Source: Bacteroidota bacterium (GTDB lineage Bacteria > Bacteroidota > Bacteroidia > Sphingobacteriales > Sphingobacteriaceae). From it: DNA of 64,000 bases. Below are positions 17,394-25,599 of this stretch, in pieces. The stretch lies in NCBI GenBank assembly GCA_018266915.1, contig JAFDZM010000030.1, forward strand, positions 1 through 64,000, given 5' to 3'. Made by a program: the position numbers and the translations under genes. The notes under the pieces are model-generated. The model was given only the letters and a program-made list of their open reading frames with translations, made no database searches and was not told the origin of the DNA. The number at the start of each line of letters is the position of its first letter. Position 1 is the first letter of the stretch.

Positions 17394-18071
17394 ATGGCGA
17401 TAGCATTAGAGCCATCCTGGCTGGAAGTTTTGAAGGAAGAATTTGAAAAGCCTTACATGACAAACCTTAAAAAATTCCTGCAAAGCGAAAAGGAAGCCGG
17501 ACAAGTTGTCTATCCCAAAAACGCAGATATTTTTAGAGCGTTTAATGATACGCCATTTGATAAAGTAAAGGTGGTAATTTTAGGACAAGACCCCTATCAC
17601 GGACCCAACCAGGCGCACGGCTTATCATTTTCTGTACAAAAAGGTATTGCTATTCCCAAATCGCTCATTAATATTTATAAAGAATTGTCCACCGACATTC
17701 CTGGCTTTATAAAACCTGCGCATGGTAATTTAGAAGAATGGGCCAAACAGGGCGTATTATTATTAAACGCCACGTTAACTGTACGTGCCGGTGAAGCCGC
17801 CTCGCATCAGAAAAAAGGTTGGGAAGTTTTCACAGATGAAGTAATTCACACGTTATCTGAAAAGCGAACCGGTCTGGTATTTATACTTTGGGGTTCATAT
17901 GCGCAATCAAAAATTCCGTTAATAGATCAAAGCAAACATCACATCATCAAATCAGTGCACCCGTCCCCCTTATCTGTAGAGCGTGGTTTTTGGGGATCAA
18001 GGCCCTTTTCAAAAGCTAATGCTTATTTAGAAAAAGAAGGAAAGAAGCCGATTGATTGGCAAATACATTAG
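17394..18071 (+). CDS. ung: Uracil-DNA glycosylase, family 1
   Basis: Removes uracil from DNA to start base excision repair. The 225-residue protein shows the water-activating loop 'VVILGQDPYHGPNQAHGLSFSV' with the catalytic Asp, 'GVLLLNATLTVRAGEAASH' with the uracil-recognising Asn, 'LVFILWGSYAQSK' and the leucine-intercalation loop 'SVHPSPLSVERGF' with the catalytic His. All family 1 residues are present. Length is normal. Confidence 0.97.
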   Translation: MAIALEPSWLEVLKEEFEKPYMTNLKKFLQSEKEAGQVVYPKNADIFRAFNDTPFDKVKVVILGQDPYHGPNQAHGLSFSVQKGIAIPKSLINIYKELSTDIPGFIKPAHGNLEEWAKQGVLLLNATLTVRAGEAASHQKKGWEVFTDEVIHTLSEKRTGLVFILWGSYAQSKIPLIDQSKHHIIKSVHPSPLSVERGFWGSRPFSKANAYLEKEGKKPIDWQIH

Positions 18072-18165
18072 ATGTGCAGATGGCAAATAAGTAGATGTGC
18101 AGATGCCTTGATCGCTAATAGATTTCATCTGCACATTTGCACATCTGAAATCCGCACATCAAAAA
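18072..18165. repeat. GATGTGCAGATG / CATCTGCACAT word repeat between convergent genes
   Basis: Left side: AGATGTGCAGATGG and TAGATGTGCAGATGCC. Right side: TTCATCTGCACATTTGCACATCTG and CGCACATC. Direct copies on each side and inversion between sides give a long imperfect hairpin between the ung stop and the regulator stop. Confidence 0.7.
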
Positions 18166-18166
18166 A

Positions 18167-18637
18167 TCAATATTCCAATGGAACTATAGGTTCCTTCTTG
18201 CTTGTCGACATGATCATCATGGTTTGGAAGGTTTTTACAACCGGGATGCGGCTGATCTTCTCCATGATCAATTGTTCGTATGATTTAATATCACGAACGT
18301 AAACTTTTAATAAGAAATCACATTGACCGGTTACGTGATGGCATTCAGTAACCTCTTTGATATTTTTTATTTCATCCAAAAATACCTGGATGGTATTGTT
18401 TTTATGAAAGTCTAACGATACCTGGATAAAAGTTTTGATTCCCAGGCCAAGTTTTTCCTCATCAACCAGGGCATGATAACTTTTGATGTATTCTGCATTT
18501 TCCAGTTTGCGCACACGCTCAAGTGTTGGTGCGGGTGAAAGGCCAATCTCATTTGATAGCTGTAAGTTGGTAATTCTGCCGTTTTCCTGCAAAGTCCTGA
18601 GAATTTGGAGGTCTATTTTATCGAGTTCAGCTGCCAT
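18167..18637 (-). CDS. Lrp/AsnC family transcriptional regulator
   Basis: A 156-residue protein from the ATG at 18637: N-terminal winged helix-turn-helix ('LDKIDLQILRTLQENGRITNLQLSNEIGLSPAPTLERVRKLE') and a C-terminal RAM/ActR amino-acid-sensing domain ('IKTFIQVSLDF', 'VTECHHVTGQCDFLLKVYVRDI'). Such proteins respond to amino acids and often control amino-acid metabolism or transport genes. The ATG is placed just downstream of a promoter box on the minus strand. It is divergent from mntR; its target cannot be inferred. Confidence 0.93.
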   Translation of the reverse strand: MAAELDKIDLQILRTLQENGRITNLQLSNEIGLSPAPTLERVRKLENAEYIKSYHALVDEEKLGLGIKTFIQVSLDFHKNNTIQVFLDEIKNIKEVTECHHVTGQCDFLLKVYVRDIKSYEQLIMEKISRIPVVKTFQTMMIMSTSKKEPIVPLEY

Positions 18638-18645
18638 GGTAAGTA

Positions 18646-18653
18646 CAAATATA
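18646..18653 (-). promoter_or_regulatory. Bacteroidota -7 promoter box for the Lrp/AsnC gene
   Basis: On the minus strand TATATTTG matches TAnnTTTG, 9 bp before the ATG at 18637. The longer upstream start would precede this box. Confidence 0.6.
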
Positions 18654-18724
18654 GTTTTTCCTGCATTAGCAGAATAAAATTGCTCACAAATGTACTTAAA
18701 CAAAAATAAATTTTTTAATAAAAT

Positions 18725-18742
18725 TTTTAGATTAGTCTAAAA
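18725..18742. promoter_or_regulatory. Candidate DtxR/MntR-type operator
   Basis: TTTTAGA-TTAG-TCTAAAA is a perfect 7-4-7 inverted repeat just upstream of the mntR-like -7 box. Its core resembles the known DtxR-family operator (TTAGGTTAGCCTAACC type). Position suggests metal-dependent autorepression of the mntR-mntH operon. Confidence 0.6.
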
Positions 18743-18749
18743 TTATTAT

Positions 18750-18757
18750 TAGATTTG
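18750..18757 (+). promoter_or_regulatory. Bacteroidota -7 promoter box for mntR-mntH
   Basis: TAGATTTG matches TAnnTTTG and lies only 5 bp before the ATG at 18763, so the mRNA is probably nearly leaderless. The palindrome at 18725-18742 lies between the expected -33 and -7 positions. Confidence 0.6.
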
Positions 18758-18762
18758 TTTAA

Positions 18763-19413
18763 ATGAACACTTCCACAGAAGAAAATTATTTAAAAGCGAT
18801 ATATCACCTATCCTTACAATCGGAGAACGTAAGCACTAACCAAATAGCAGCCTCATTAAATACAAAAGCGGCATCCGTAACGGACATGCTCAAAAAGCTG
18901 GCCGATAAAGAGCTAATCAATTATGCCAAATATCAGGGTGTAACACTTACCCCCGGAGGCGAAAAAATCGCCTTGAGCATAGTACGCAAGCACCGGCTTT
19001 GGGAATACTTTTTGGTCGAAAAGCTCAATTTCAAGTGGGACGAAGTGCATGATGTAGCGGAAGAACTGGAGCATATTTCATCAAAAGAACTGATTGACCG
19101 ACTCGATGATTTTATGGGCAATCCTAAATATGATCCGCATGGTGATCCCATACCCGATTGCAATGGTTTATTTAAAGCGCATGAATTAAAACCCGTGTCT
19201 TCATTGTTTTTGAATGATTCAGGAATCATTTCAGGCGTACGGGATCATTCCTCTTCATTTTTGCAATATCTTGAAAAGATGCAACTGACCATTGGTAAAA
19301 AGATAAAAGTTGCCGAGATCAATGATTATGATCATTCGGTTATCCTTAATTCAGAAGACAAAAAGGTTCACATCAGCCGCGACGTTGCCAATAATCTGCT
19401 CATCTCCCTATGA
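18763..19413 (+). CDS. mntR: DtxR/MntR-family metal-dependent repressor
   Basis: A 216-residue regulator. The N-terminal winged HTH ('STNQIAASLNTKAASVTDMLKKLADKELI') is followed by the metal-binding and dimerisation domain ('VRKHRLWEYFLVEKL', 'VHDVAEELEHISSKELIDRLDDF', 'NPKYDPHGDPIP') and a C-terminal FeoA/SH3-like domain (about 150-216). His and Glu ligands typical of the family are present. The stop overlaps the mntH start by 4 bp, so it most likely senses Mn2+ or Fe2+ and represses the transporter encoded next to it. Mn versus Fe specificity is inferred from context only. Confidence 0.9.
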   Translation: MNTSTEENYLKAIYHLSLQSENVSTNQIAASLNTKAASVTDMLKKLADKELINYAKYQGVTLTPGGEKIALSIVRKHRLWEYFLVEKLNFKWDEVHDVAEELEHISSKELIDRLDDFMGNPKYDPHGDPIPDCNGLFKAHELKPVSSLFLNDSGIISGVRDHSSSFLQYLEKMQLTIGKKIKVAEINDYDHSVILNSEDKKVHISRDVANNLLISL

Positions 19414-21308
19414 ATAACGAATCTAACCACTCATTAAGTAATGTTCACAGCAGCGTAGCCACAGAGAACAAGATGGGCTGGCGCAAACTACTGGCCTTTT
19501 TAGGTCCGGCCTACCTGGTAAGCGTGGGTTATATGGACCCTGGCAACTGGGCAACAGATATTGCCGGCGGGAGTGCTTTCGGATATAAATTAATATGGGT
19601 GCTTTTTGTATCGAACCTGATCGCCTTATTACTACAATCATTAAGTGCTCGCCTGGGTATAGTTCGAGGGCTTGATTTGGCACAGGCGTCTAAAAATACC
19701 TACCCTCGCTTTGCCAATTTTTGTTTATATATATTAGCTCAAATTGCCATTATAGCATGCGACCTGGCCGAAATCATTGGTATGGCAATCGGTTTGCAGC
19801 TATTATTTAATTTGCCACTTATTTGGGGTGTATCGCTCACTATTACGGATACGGTGCTTATGCTGTTCCTGATGAACAAAGGCATGCGTAAGCTGGAAGC
19901 CTTTATTATAGCGATGATATCTATCATCGGCCTCTCCTACCTGATCGAAATGTTCATTGTCGGTCCGGACCTCCCCGGCATAGCTAAAGGATTTATTCCA
20001 AGCAATTTATTTAAGGGCGACAAAGTCAGTCACGAGATGCTTTATATCGCTATCGGAATTATCGGCGCAACCGTGATGCCGCATAATTTATACCTGCATT
20101 CATCGCTGGTGCAAACCCGGCAAATCACACGCACCGATGAAGGTATACGATCTGCCATAAAATTCAATCTTTTCGATACCAGCATTGCACTTAATCTTGC
20201 ATTCTTTGTAAATGCAGCTATTTTAATACTGGCAGCAAGTGCATTCTTTAAGAATGGCTATTTTGAAGTGGCCGAAATACAGGATGCTTACAAACTGCTC
20301 GAACATATTTTCGGAGCACTTGCACCTACCTTGTTTGCTATTGCATTGATCGCCTCCGGGCAAAGCTCTACCATTACTGGTACCCTTGCAGGGCAGATCA
20401 TTATGGAAGGGCACATTAACCTTCGTATTGAACCATGGCTGCGCCGCCTCCTGACACGTTTGCTGGCTATTTTGCCAGCTGTATTTACCATCGTTTATTT
20501 TGGTGAAAATGGCCTGGGAAGCCTCATCATTTTAAGCCAGGTAGTATTGAGCCTTCAATTAGGTTTTGCTATTGTTCCGTTGATACATTTTACATCGGAC
20601 CGTAAACGAATGGGAAAATTTGCTATAAGTACTAAAACTAAAGTAGTAGCCTGGGCATGCGCGGTATTAATTATTGGATTAAATGGTAAACTGGTGGTAG
20701 ATCAGCTTCACGATTGGATAAAACAATACCCATCTGCTGCAGTATGGATTTATTCCATAGTAATTCCAATTACGATTGGAATTGGCCTATTATTAGTTTA
20801 TGTATTCCTGAGGCCAATGTTATTTAAGCATCATGATCAGCCTTCACAAGTACCACATGGTTTGGCAACTACCATTACAGACTTGACCGCTATATCTTAT
20901 AATCACATCGCAGTAACTATAGACTTTTCTAAAAACGACCGCGATTGTATCCGTCACGCCATTATGCAGGGGCACAAACATGCAAAATACACTTTGATTC
21001 ACGTAGTGGAAACTGCGGGTGCGCGTTATTATGGCACAGAGGTAATGGATCATGAAACGCAAAGTGACGTGGATAACCTAAATGTTTATGTCGAAACATT
21101 AAAGGATAGCGGTTATAAAGCAGAAGCCCGGATAGGCTATGGTACTGCCGCAAGTGCCATTGCCAAAATTGTAAATGAAGAAAATGTGGACTTTATTGTG
21201 ATGGGTTCACACGGGCATAAGGCGCTCAAAGATCTTATCTTCGGTACGACGGTAAATTCTGTGCGTCACATGGTAAACGTTCCGGTGCTTGTGGTCAAAC
21301 CACAATAA
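19410..21308 (+). CDS. mntH: Nramp divalent metal transporter fused to a UspA domain
   Basis: A 632-residue protein. Residues about 20-470 form a complete Nramp transporter with 11-12 membrane helices, including the TM1 metal motif '[11 protein letters not shown]' and the TM6 motif '[17 protein letters not shown]' (Met and His kept). Residues about 495-632 are a universal stress protein domain: '[20 protein letters not shown]' and the ATP-binding signature '[22 protein letters not shown]'. Typical MntH is about 410-440 residues, so the C-terminal domain is extra. It imports Mn2+/Fe2+ with protons; the cytoplasmic UspA domain may sense ATP or stress. It is co-transcribed with mntR. Confidence 0.93.
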   Translation: MNNESNHSLSNVHSSVATENKMGWRKLLAFLGPAYLVSVGYMDPGNWATDIAGGSAFGYKLIWVLFVSNLIALLLQSLSARLGIVRGLDLAQASKNTYPRFANFCLYILAQIAIIACDLAEIIGMAIGLQLLFNLPLIWGVSLTITDTVLMLFLMNKGMRKLEAFIIAMISIIGLSYLIEMFIVGPDLPGIAKGFIPSNLFKGDKVSHEMLYIAIGIIGATVMPHNLYLHSSLVQTRQITRTDEGIRSAIKFNLFDTSIALNLAFFVNAAILILAASAFFKNGYFEVAEIQDAYKLLEHIFGALAPTLFAIALIASGQSSTITGTLAGQIIMEGHINLRIEPWLRRLLTRLLAILPAVFTIVYFGENGLGSLIILSQVVLSLQLGFAIVPLIHFTSDRKRMGKFAISTKTKVVAWACAVLIIGLNGKLVVDQLHDWIKQYPSAAVWIYSIVIPITIGIGLLLVYVFLRPMLFKHHDQPSQVPHGLATTITDLTAISYNHIAVTIDFSKNDRDCIRHAIMQGHKHAKYTLIHVVETAGARYYGTEVMDHETQSDVDNLNVYVETLKDSGYKAEARIGYGTAASAIAKIVNEENVDFIVMGSHGHKALKDLIFGTTVNSVRHMVNVPVLVVKPQ

Positions 21309-21310
21309 AC

Positions 21311-21318
21311 TATATTTG
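21311..21318 (+). promoter_or_regulatory. Bacteroidota -7 promoter box for smpB
   Basis: TATATTTG matches TAnnTTTG, 2 bp behind the mntH stop and 15 bp before the smpB ATG at 21334. Confidence 0.6.
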
Positions 21319-21333
21319 CACAAAATAGCAGGG

Positions 21334-21786
21334 ATGAGCCAGCAGGATATCTATATAAAAAACAAGAGAGCTTATTTTGAATACTCTATACTCGACAAGT
21401 ACACGGCGGGAATAAAACTGCTGGGTACCGAGATCAAATCTATCCGGGAGGGCAAAGCCAACCTTAATGATGCTTTCTGCACGTTTATAGATAGCCAATT
21501 ATATGTGCGCAACCTGCATATTTCTGAATATTCCTACGGCTCATTCTATAACCACGAAGCCAAACGCGACCGTGTACTTTTACTTAATAAAAAAGAGCTA
21601 AAGAAACTCCAAACCCGTGGTGAAGAAAAAGGGCTGACCATTGTTCCGCTTGCTTTGTTCATCAGTGAACGCGGCTTTGCAAAGTTAGAGATCGGCTTAG
21701 CGCAAGGTAAAAAGACTTACGACAAACGAGAAACCATGAAGGAACGCGATACTAAGATTGAGATGGATAGAGCGATGAAACGGTAG
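21334..21786 (+). CDS. smpB: SsrA-binding protein SmpB
   Basis: Binds tmRNA and helps rescue stalled ribosomes by trans-translation. The 150-residue protein shows '[35 protein letters not shown]', '[18 protein letters not shown]' and the C-terminal '[21 protein letters not shown]' tail. The ATG at 21334 follows the promoter box; a longer frame into mntH is rejected. The ssrA RNA gene is not nearby. Confidence 0.96.
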   Translation: MSQQDIYIKNKRAYFEYSILDKYTAGIKLLGTEIKSIREGKANLNDAFCTFIDSQLYVRNLHISEYSYGSFYNHEAKRDRVLLLNKKELKKLQTRGEEKGLTIVPLALFISERGFAKLEIGLAQGKKTYDKRETMKERDTKIEMDRAMKR

Positions 21787-21848
21787 TTGCAGTTGTGAGT
21801 AGCAGTGGCAGTTAATTGACTGCAACTAAAAACTGCTACTGCTACTTT
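21787..21848. repeat. GCAGTTGTGAGTAGCAGT / ACTGCTACTGCTAC word repeat
   Basis: Between the convergent smpB and pcm stops, GTTGCAGTTGTGAGTAGCAG and GTGGCAGTT on the left face CTGCAAC, AACTGCTACTGCTACTT on the right. It can form an imperfect hairpin of about 20 bp. Confidence 0.65.
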
Positions 21849-21851
21849 AAT

Positions 21852-22508
21852 TTACCAGGCTTTGTCTCCCACCAATGGCACAAACCGGAAAGTATCCAAC
21901 ACATGCCTTTCATAATCATTCTCAGCGGTTTTTAGTATGGTGACCATCTTTTGGGTCTCTGCATCACCTACAGGGATAACCAATATACCGCCAATAGCCA
22001 ACTGTCTTAATAATTCTTCAGGAACCATCGGCGCACCGGCAGTAACAATGATCTTATCGTAAGGCGCATGTTCCGGGATGCCTTTTGAGCCATCGCCCAA
22101 AAAGAAATTCGGTTTGTAGCCTATGTAAGGTAAAACCTGGATGGTTCGCTCATATAGCTTTTCCTGGCGCTCTATGGTATAAACCTTGGCACCAAGTTCC
22201 ACCAATATACAAGCCTGGTATCCTGATCCTGTACCGATCTCCAACACCTTATCACCTTTTTTGATGTGCAACAATTGGGTTTGATAAGCAACAGTATAAG
22301 GCTGGGAAATAGTTTGCCCCTCACCTATCGGGAAGGCGATGTCTTTATAAGCCTGGTTCCAGAAAGTTTCATCAAAAAAGTAATGGCGCTGAACTTTACC
22401 TATAGCTTTTAGTACTGCTTCATCATCAATACCCTTCTTTTTTAAAATATCAACTAACTGTTTGCGGGCGCCTCTTTCGCGGTAATTATCTGTGAACTTA
22501 TATGCCAT
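21852..22508 (-). CDS. pcm: Protein-L-isoaspartate O-methyltransferase
   Basis: Methylates isoaspartyl residues in damaged proteins with S-adenosylmethionine. The 218-residue protein has the Rossmann motif 'VLEIGTGSGYQACILVELG', the family block 'IGEGQTISQPYTVAYQTQLL' and 'YDKIIVTAGAPMVPEELLRQL'. The ATG at 22508 ('MAYKFTDNYRERGARKQLV') is preferred over a GTG 21 bp upstream. It is co-directional with priA across a repeat spacer. Confidence 0.93.
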   Translation of the reverse strand: MAYKFTDNYRERGARKQLVDILKKKGIDDEAVLKAIGKVQRHYFFDETFWNQAYKDIAFPIGEGQTISQPYTVAYQTQLLHIKKGDKVLEIGTGSGYQACILVELGAKVYTIERQEKLYERTIQVLPYIGYKPNFFLGDGSKGIPEHAPYDKIIVTAGAPMVPEELLRQLAIGGILVIPVGDAETQKMVTILKTAENDYERHVLDTFRFVPLVGDKAW

Positions 22509-22531
22509 TGGAACCGCTAAGTTAATCACGA

Positions 22532-22637
22532 ATTTGAATTGTCTGAACCAGAATTTTCAGAATTATAGAATTGACTGAATCATAATCAATTCCAAATTCT
22601 GTTATTCAATTAATTCGACAAATTCGAGTTCAGACCA
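22532..22637. repeat. AATTTGAATTGTCTGAA word repeat
   Basis: Between priA and pcm, words GAATTTGAATTGTCTGAACC, AGAATTTTCAGAATT, GAATTGACTGAATC, CAATTCCAAATTCTG and AATTCGACAAATTCGAG occur in direct and inverted order. It lies between two co-directional minus-strand genes. Confidence 0.55.
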
Positions 22638-22639
22638 TA

Positions 22640-25126
22640 TCAATAAGGATCAACGTCTGGCTGAACAATACTCCCTTTACTCAATTTAGTAGTTTGAAAC
22701 TGCGTAATAATATCCCGGATAACCGTCTTAACACGATTGATCGACACTCCATCTTTTTCAAACTTGAGCATGATGGATTTGATATAATAATTGCGGATGC
22801 GGCTGACCAGCGGTACTTCCGGACCAATCACTCTATCACCAAAGTTTTTGCGCAGTTCTGTCGCCAGGTATTCAGCTTGATTATATAAAATATCAGCGTT
22901 TTTATGTTTGATATCCAGGTTGATGATGCGGTAGAACGGCGGGTATTTAAAACTCCTGCGCTCTTCCATTTCCGTCAGGTAAAGATCTTTATAGTCATTT
23001 TCGATCACCTGTTTGATCACCCGGTGGTTGGGGTCATACGTTTGGATCACTACCTTACCTTGCTTCCCTCTGCGACCTGCACGGCCGCTTACCTGCGCCA
23101 GCATCTGGAAGCTGCGTTCATTAGCACGGTAATCTGGATATTTCAATAAGCTGTCTGCATTGATAATGCCGATTACTGTGATGTCCGAAAAATCCAGCCC
23201 TTTTGCTACCATTTGCGTACCGACAAGGATATCGATCCGCTTTTCCTCCAAATCATTTAAAATATTCTGCAGGGAATTTTTGGAACGGGTAGTATCCAAA
23301 TCCATACGGCTAATACGCGCTTCGGGAAGCAGCATGGTCAGCTCATCTTCTACCTTTTCGGTACCGAATCCTTTATACTCCAAATGTGTCGAGCCGCACG
23401 CCGGGCAAATAGACGGTGCGTCTTCTCTGTATCCGCAATAATGGCAATGAAGTTTTCCACTGCTTTTATGGTAGGTCAAACTTACATCACAGTTAATGCA
23501 TTTGGGTGTATAAGCACAGGTCCTGCAGATCAGCAATGGCGCATATCCCCGGCGGTTTTGAAACAGTATCACTTGTTCTTTATTTGCAAGCGCCTTAGCT
23601 ATGTCATCCATCAGCACACTGGTAAAATGCGAATGCATGGTTTTCTTTTTGGTCTCTTCAACAATGCTAACCACTTCGGTTTGCGGCAGCTCTACGCCGC
23701 CAAACCGTTCAAGTAATTCGACTAATCCATATTTGTGAGTACGGGCGTTGTAATAGGTCTCAAACGATGGGGTAGCCGAACCCAACAGTACTTTGCTATG
23801 ATAGTTATTTGCCAAATAAATAGCAGCGTCCCGCGCATTATAGCGGGGAGCAGGATCGAACTGCTTGTAAGAAGTTTCATGTTCCTCATCCACAATGATC
23901 ATTCCCAGGTCGTCAAAAGGCAAAAATACAGACGACCTCGCACCTAACACTACTTTATACTCATGATTAAGCACTTTCTGCCAAACCTCTACTCTTTCAT
24001 TGTCATTAAACCGGGAGTGATAAACGCCAATGCTGGCACCGAAATATTGCCGCAAGCGTTCGATAATATGTGTTGTAAGCGCAATCTCAGGCAACAAGTA
24101 AAGTACCTGTCTACCTGAATTAATCATATCCTCTATCAACCGGATATAAATCTGTGTTTTGCCCGATGAGGTAACCCCATGCAGTAAAACCACATCTTTC
24201 TGCTCAAATTGCTCCTTTATTTCGTTAAGTGCATTCTGCTGATTCTCACTCAATAAAAAATCGCTACTAAATTCATCTTCATCAAAATACAATCGGCTTA
24301 CGTTCTTTTCTTCAGCAAGAAATACTTCCTTTTCAATCAGTGATTTGATGCTTGCATCACCGGCTCCACTTTCTTCCACCAATTCACTTTTTGAAATGCT
24401 TTTTTGATGACGCGCAAGTTTAATATAGGCGAGTAATGCATCAGCTTGTTTGGGTGCACGTTTTTCCAGTAGAGGGAATAGTTCCTTTAGGTTATCCGGA
24501 TCATTATAAATCGGATTGAGCTTTATAAAGGTCTTTTTACGTGGTTTATAACGCTCACTTACCTCCTCCGAAATATTGATGATATTCTTTTCAAACATCA
24601 GTTTCAGAATAGGCATTACTGTTTTTTGCCCCAGTAGCTTGGCAATATCGCCGACAGTAAGTTCAGATTGCAACTCAAGTGCCTCTACGATCATGAACTC
24701 TTTGTCATGCAAAGCAGTTCTGTCGAACTCGAAACCTTTATTCAAAACAACTTTGGTCTCGCTGGCCAGTTTCAATGCTGATGGCAAAGCAGCATTCATT
24801 ACTTCGCCAACGGTGCACATGTAATATTCGGATAGCCACTGCCAGAATTGTAGTTGGTGTTCAGAAATTACGGGACGATCATCCAGTATTTCCATCAAAT
24901 ATTTGGCTTCGTATTTATCCGGAGCTTGCTTACCAATTGCAGCAATTATAGCGGTATATAATTTGCTTTTACCGAATTGCACTACCACACGCTTGCCTAT
25001 CGCCACCTCGTTATTCAAATGAAAAGGCACACGGTAAGTATAGTTCTTCGCTATTGCCAAAGGTAAAATCACCTCGACAAAAAGCGTCTCTCTATCGGTA
25101 TGTTGTACTTCGGCAAATTCGAGCAT
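22640..25126 (-). CDS. priA: Primosomal protein N' (replication restart helicase PriA)
   Basis: A 3'-5' helicase that reloads the replisome at stalled forks. The 828-residue protein has an N-terminal DNA-binding domain ('VEVILPLAIAKNYTYRVP'), Walker A 'LLHGVTSSGKTQIYIRLI', DEEH box 'MIIVDEEHETSYKQFDP', 'LLGSATPSFETYYNA', a zinc-binding insert with four CxxC-type pairs ('CRTCAYTPKCINC', 'CHYCGYREDAPSICPACG') and helicase motifs V-VI ('LVGTQMVAKGLDF', 'LAQVSGRAGRRGKQG'). It is complete. Its start overlaps the end of the DUF423 gene by 1 bp. Confidence 0.96.
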   Translation of the reverse strand: MLEFAEVQHTDRETLFVEVILPLAIAKNYTYRVPFHLNNEVAIGKRVVVQFGKSKLYTAIIAAIGKQAPDKYEAKYLMEILDDRPVISEHQLQFWQWLSEYYMCTVGEVMNAALPSALKLASETKVVLNKGFEFDRTALHDKEFMIVEALELQSELTVGDIAKLLGQKTVMPILKLMFEKNIINISEEVSERYKPRKKTFIKLNPIYNDPDNLKELFPLLEKRAPKQADALLAYIKLARHQKSISKSELVEESGAGDASIKSLIEKEVFLAEEKNVSRLYFDEDEFSSDFLLSENQQNALNEIKEQFEQKDVVLLHGVTSSGKTQIYIRLIEDMINSGRQVLYLLPEIALTTHIIERLRQYFGASIGVYHSRFNDNERVEVWQKVLNHEYKVVLGARSSVFLPFDDLGMIIVDEEHETSYKQFDPAPRYNARDAAIYLANNYHSKVLLGSATPSFETYYNARTHKYGLVELLERFGGVELPQTEVVSIVEETKKKTMHSHFTSVLMDDIAKALANKEQVILFQNRRGYAPLLICRTCAYTPKCINCDVSLTYHKSSGKLHCHYCGYREDAPSICPACGSTHLEYKGFGTEKVEDELTMLLPEARISRMDLDTTRSKNSLQNILNDLEEKRIDILVGTQMVAKGLDFSDITVIGIINADSLLKYPDYRANERSFQMLAQVSGRAGRRGKQGKVVIQTYDPNHRVIKQVIENDYKDLYLTEMEERRSFKYPPFYRIINLDIKHKNADILYNQAEYLATELRKNFGDRVIGPEVPLVSRIRNYYIKSIMLKFEKDGVSINRVKTVIRDIITQFQTTKLSKGSIVQPDVDPY

Positions 25127-25518
25127 TACGATTGCTTATTTCTGTAGGCAGCCAATCCCATAGTGATCCACCCTCCAATGAACATCAAACCACCAAGCGG
25201 TGTAACAGGTCCCATTGCGATAATCCAACCCCATCCCAGCAGTTCACGGCAGGCCAATAAATATATCGAGCCTGAAAAGCAGATGATACCGAAAGTAAAC
25301 AGATAATAAGCCCAATTAGTTAAGCGGTTCTCTTCTTTGGCAAAAATCGACAGGAACAACAGCGCAAACACATGATAAAACTGGTACTGCACGCCGGTAT
25401 GCCATATTTCTAATTGCGACGCTGATAAATATTGCTTTAATCCGTGGGCAGCAAAAGCGCCTGAGATCACCGCCAATAAACCAAATATCGAAGCGGTAAT
25501 AATGATTTGTCTGTTCAT
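25126..25518 (-). CDS. DUF423 family inner-membrane protein
   Basis: A 130-residue protein with four membrane helices (about 5-25, 45-62, 70-88, 96-118). The N-terminal 'ASIFGLLAVISGAFAAHGLK' and 'WHTGVQYQFYHVFALLFLSI' are typical of the DUF423/YwdK family. Biochemical function is unknown. It lies upstream of priA in the same direction with overlapping stop/start, suggesting one transcript. Confidence 0.85.
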   Translation of the reverse strand: MNRQIIITASIFGLLAVISGAFAAHGLKQYLSASQLEIWHTGVQYQFYHVFALLFLSIFAKEENRLTNWAYYLFTFGIICFSGSIYLLACRELLGWGWIIAMGPVTPLGGLMFIGGWITMGLAAYRNKQS

Positions 25519-25580
25519 GTAGATATAAAGTGCTAAGTTACCAATTGAAAGTATTACTTTACGGCTATAGGGTAAAAATC

Positions 25581-25588
25581 TACCTTTG
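25581..25588 (+). promoter_or_regulatory. Bacteroidota -7 promoter box
   Basis: TACCTTTG matches TAnnTTTG and lies 11 bp before the ATG at 25600. Confidence 0.6.
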
Positions 25589-25599
25589 TAATATATAAC

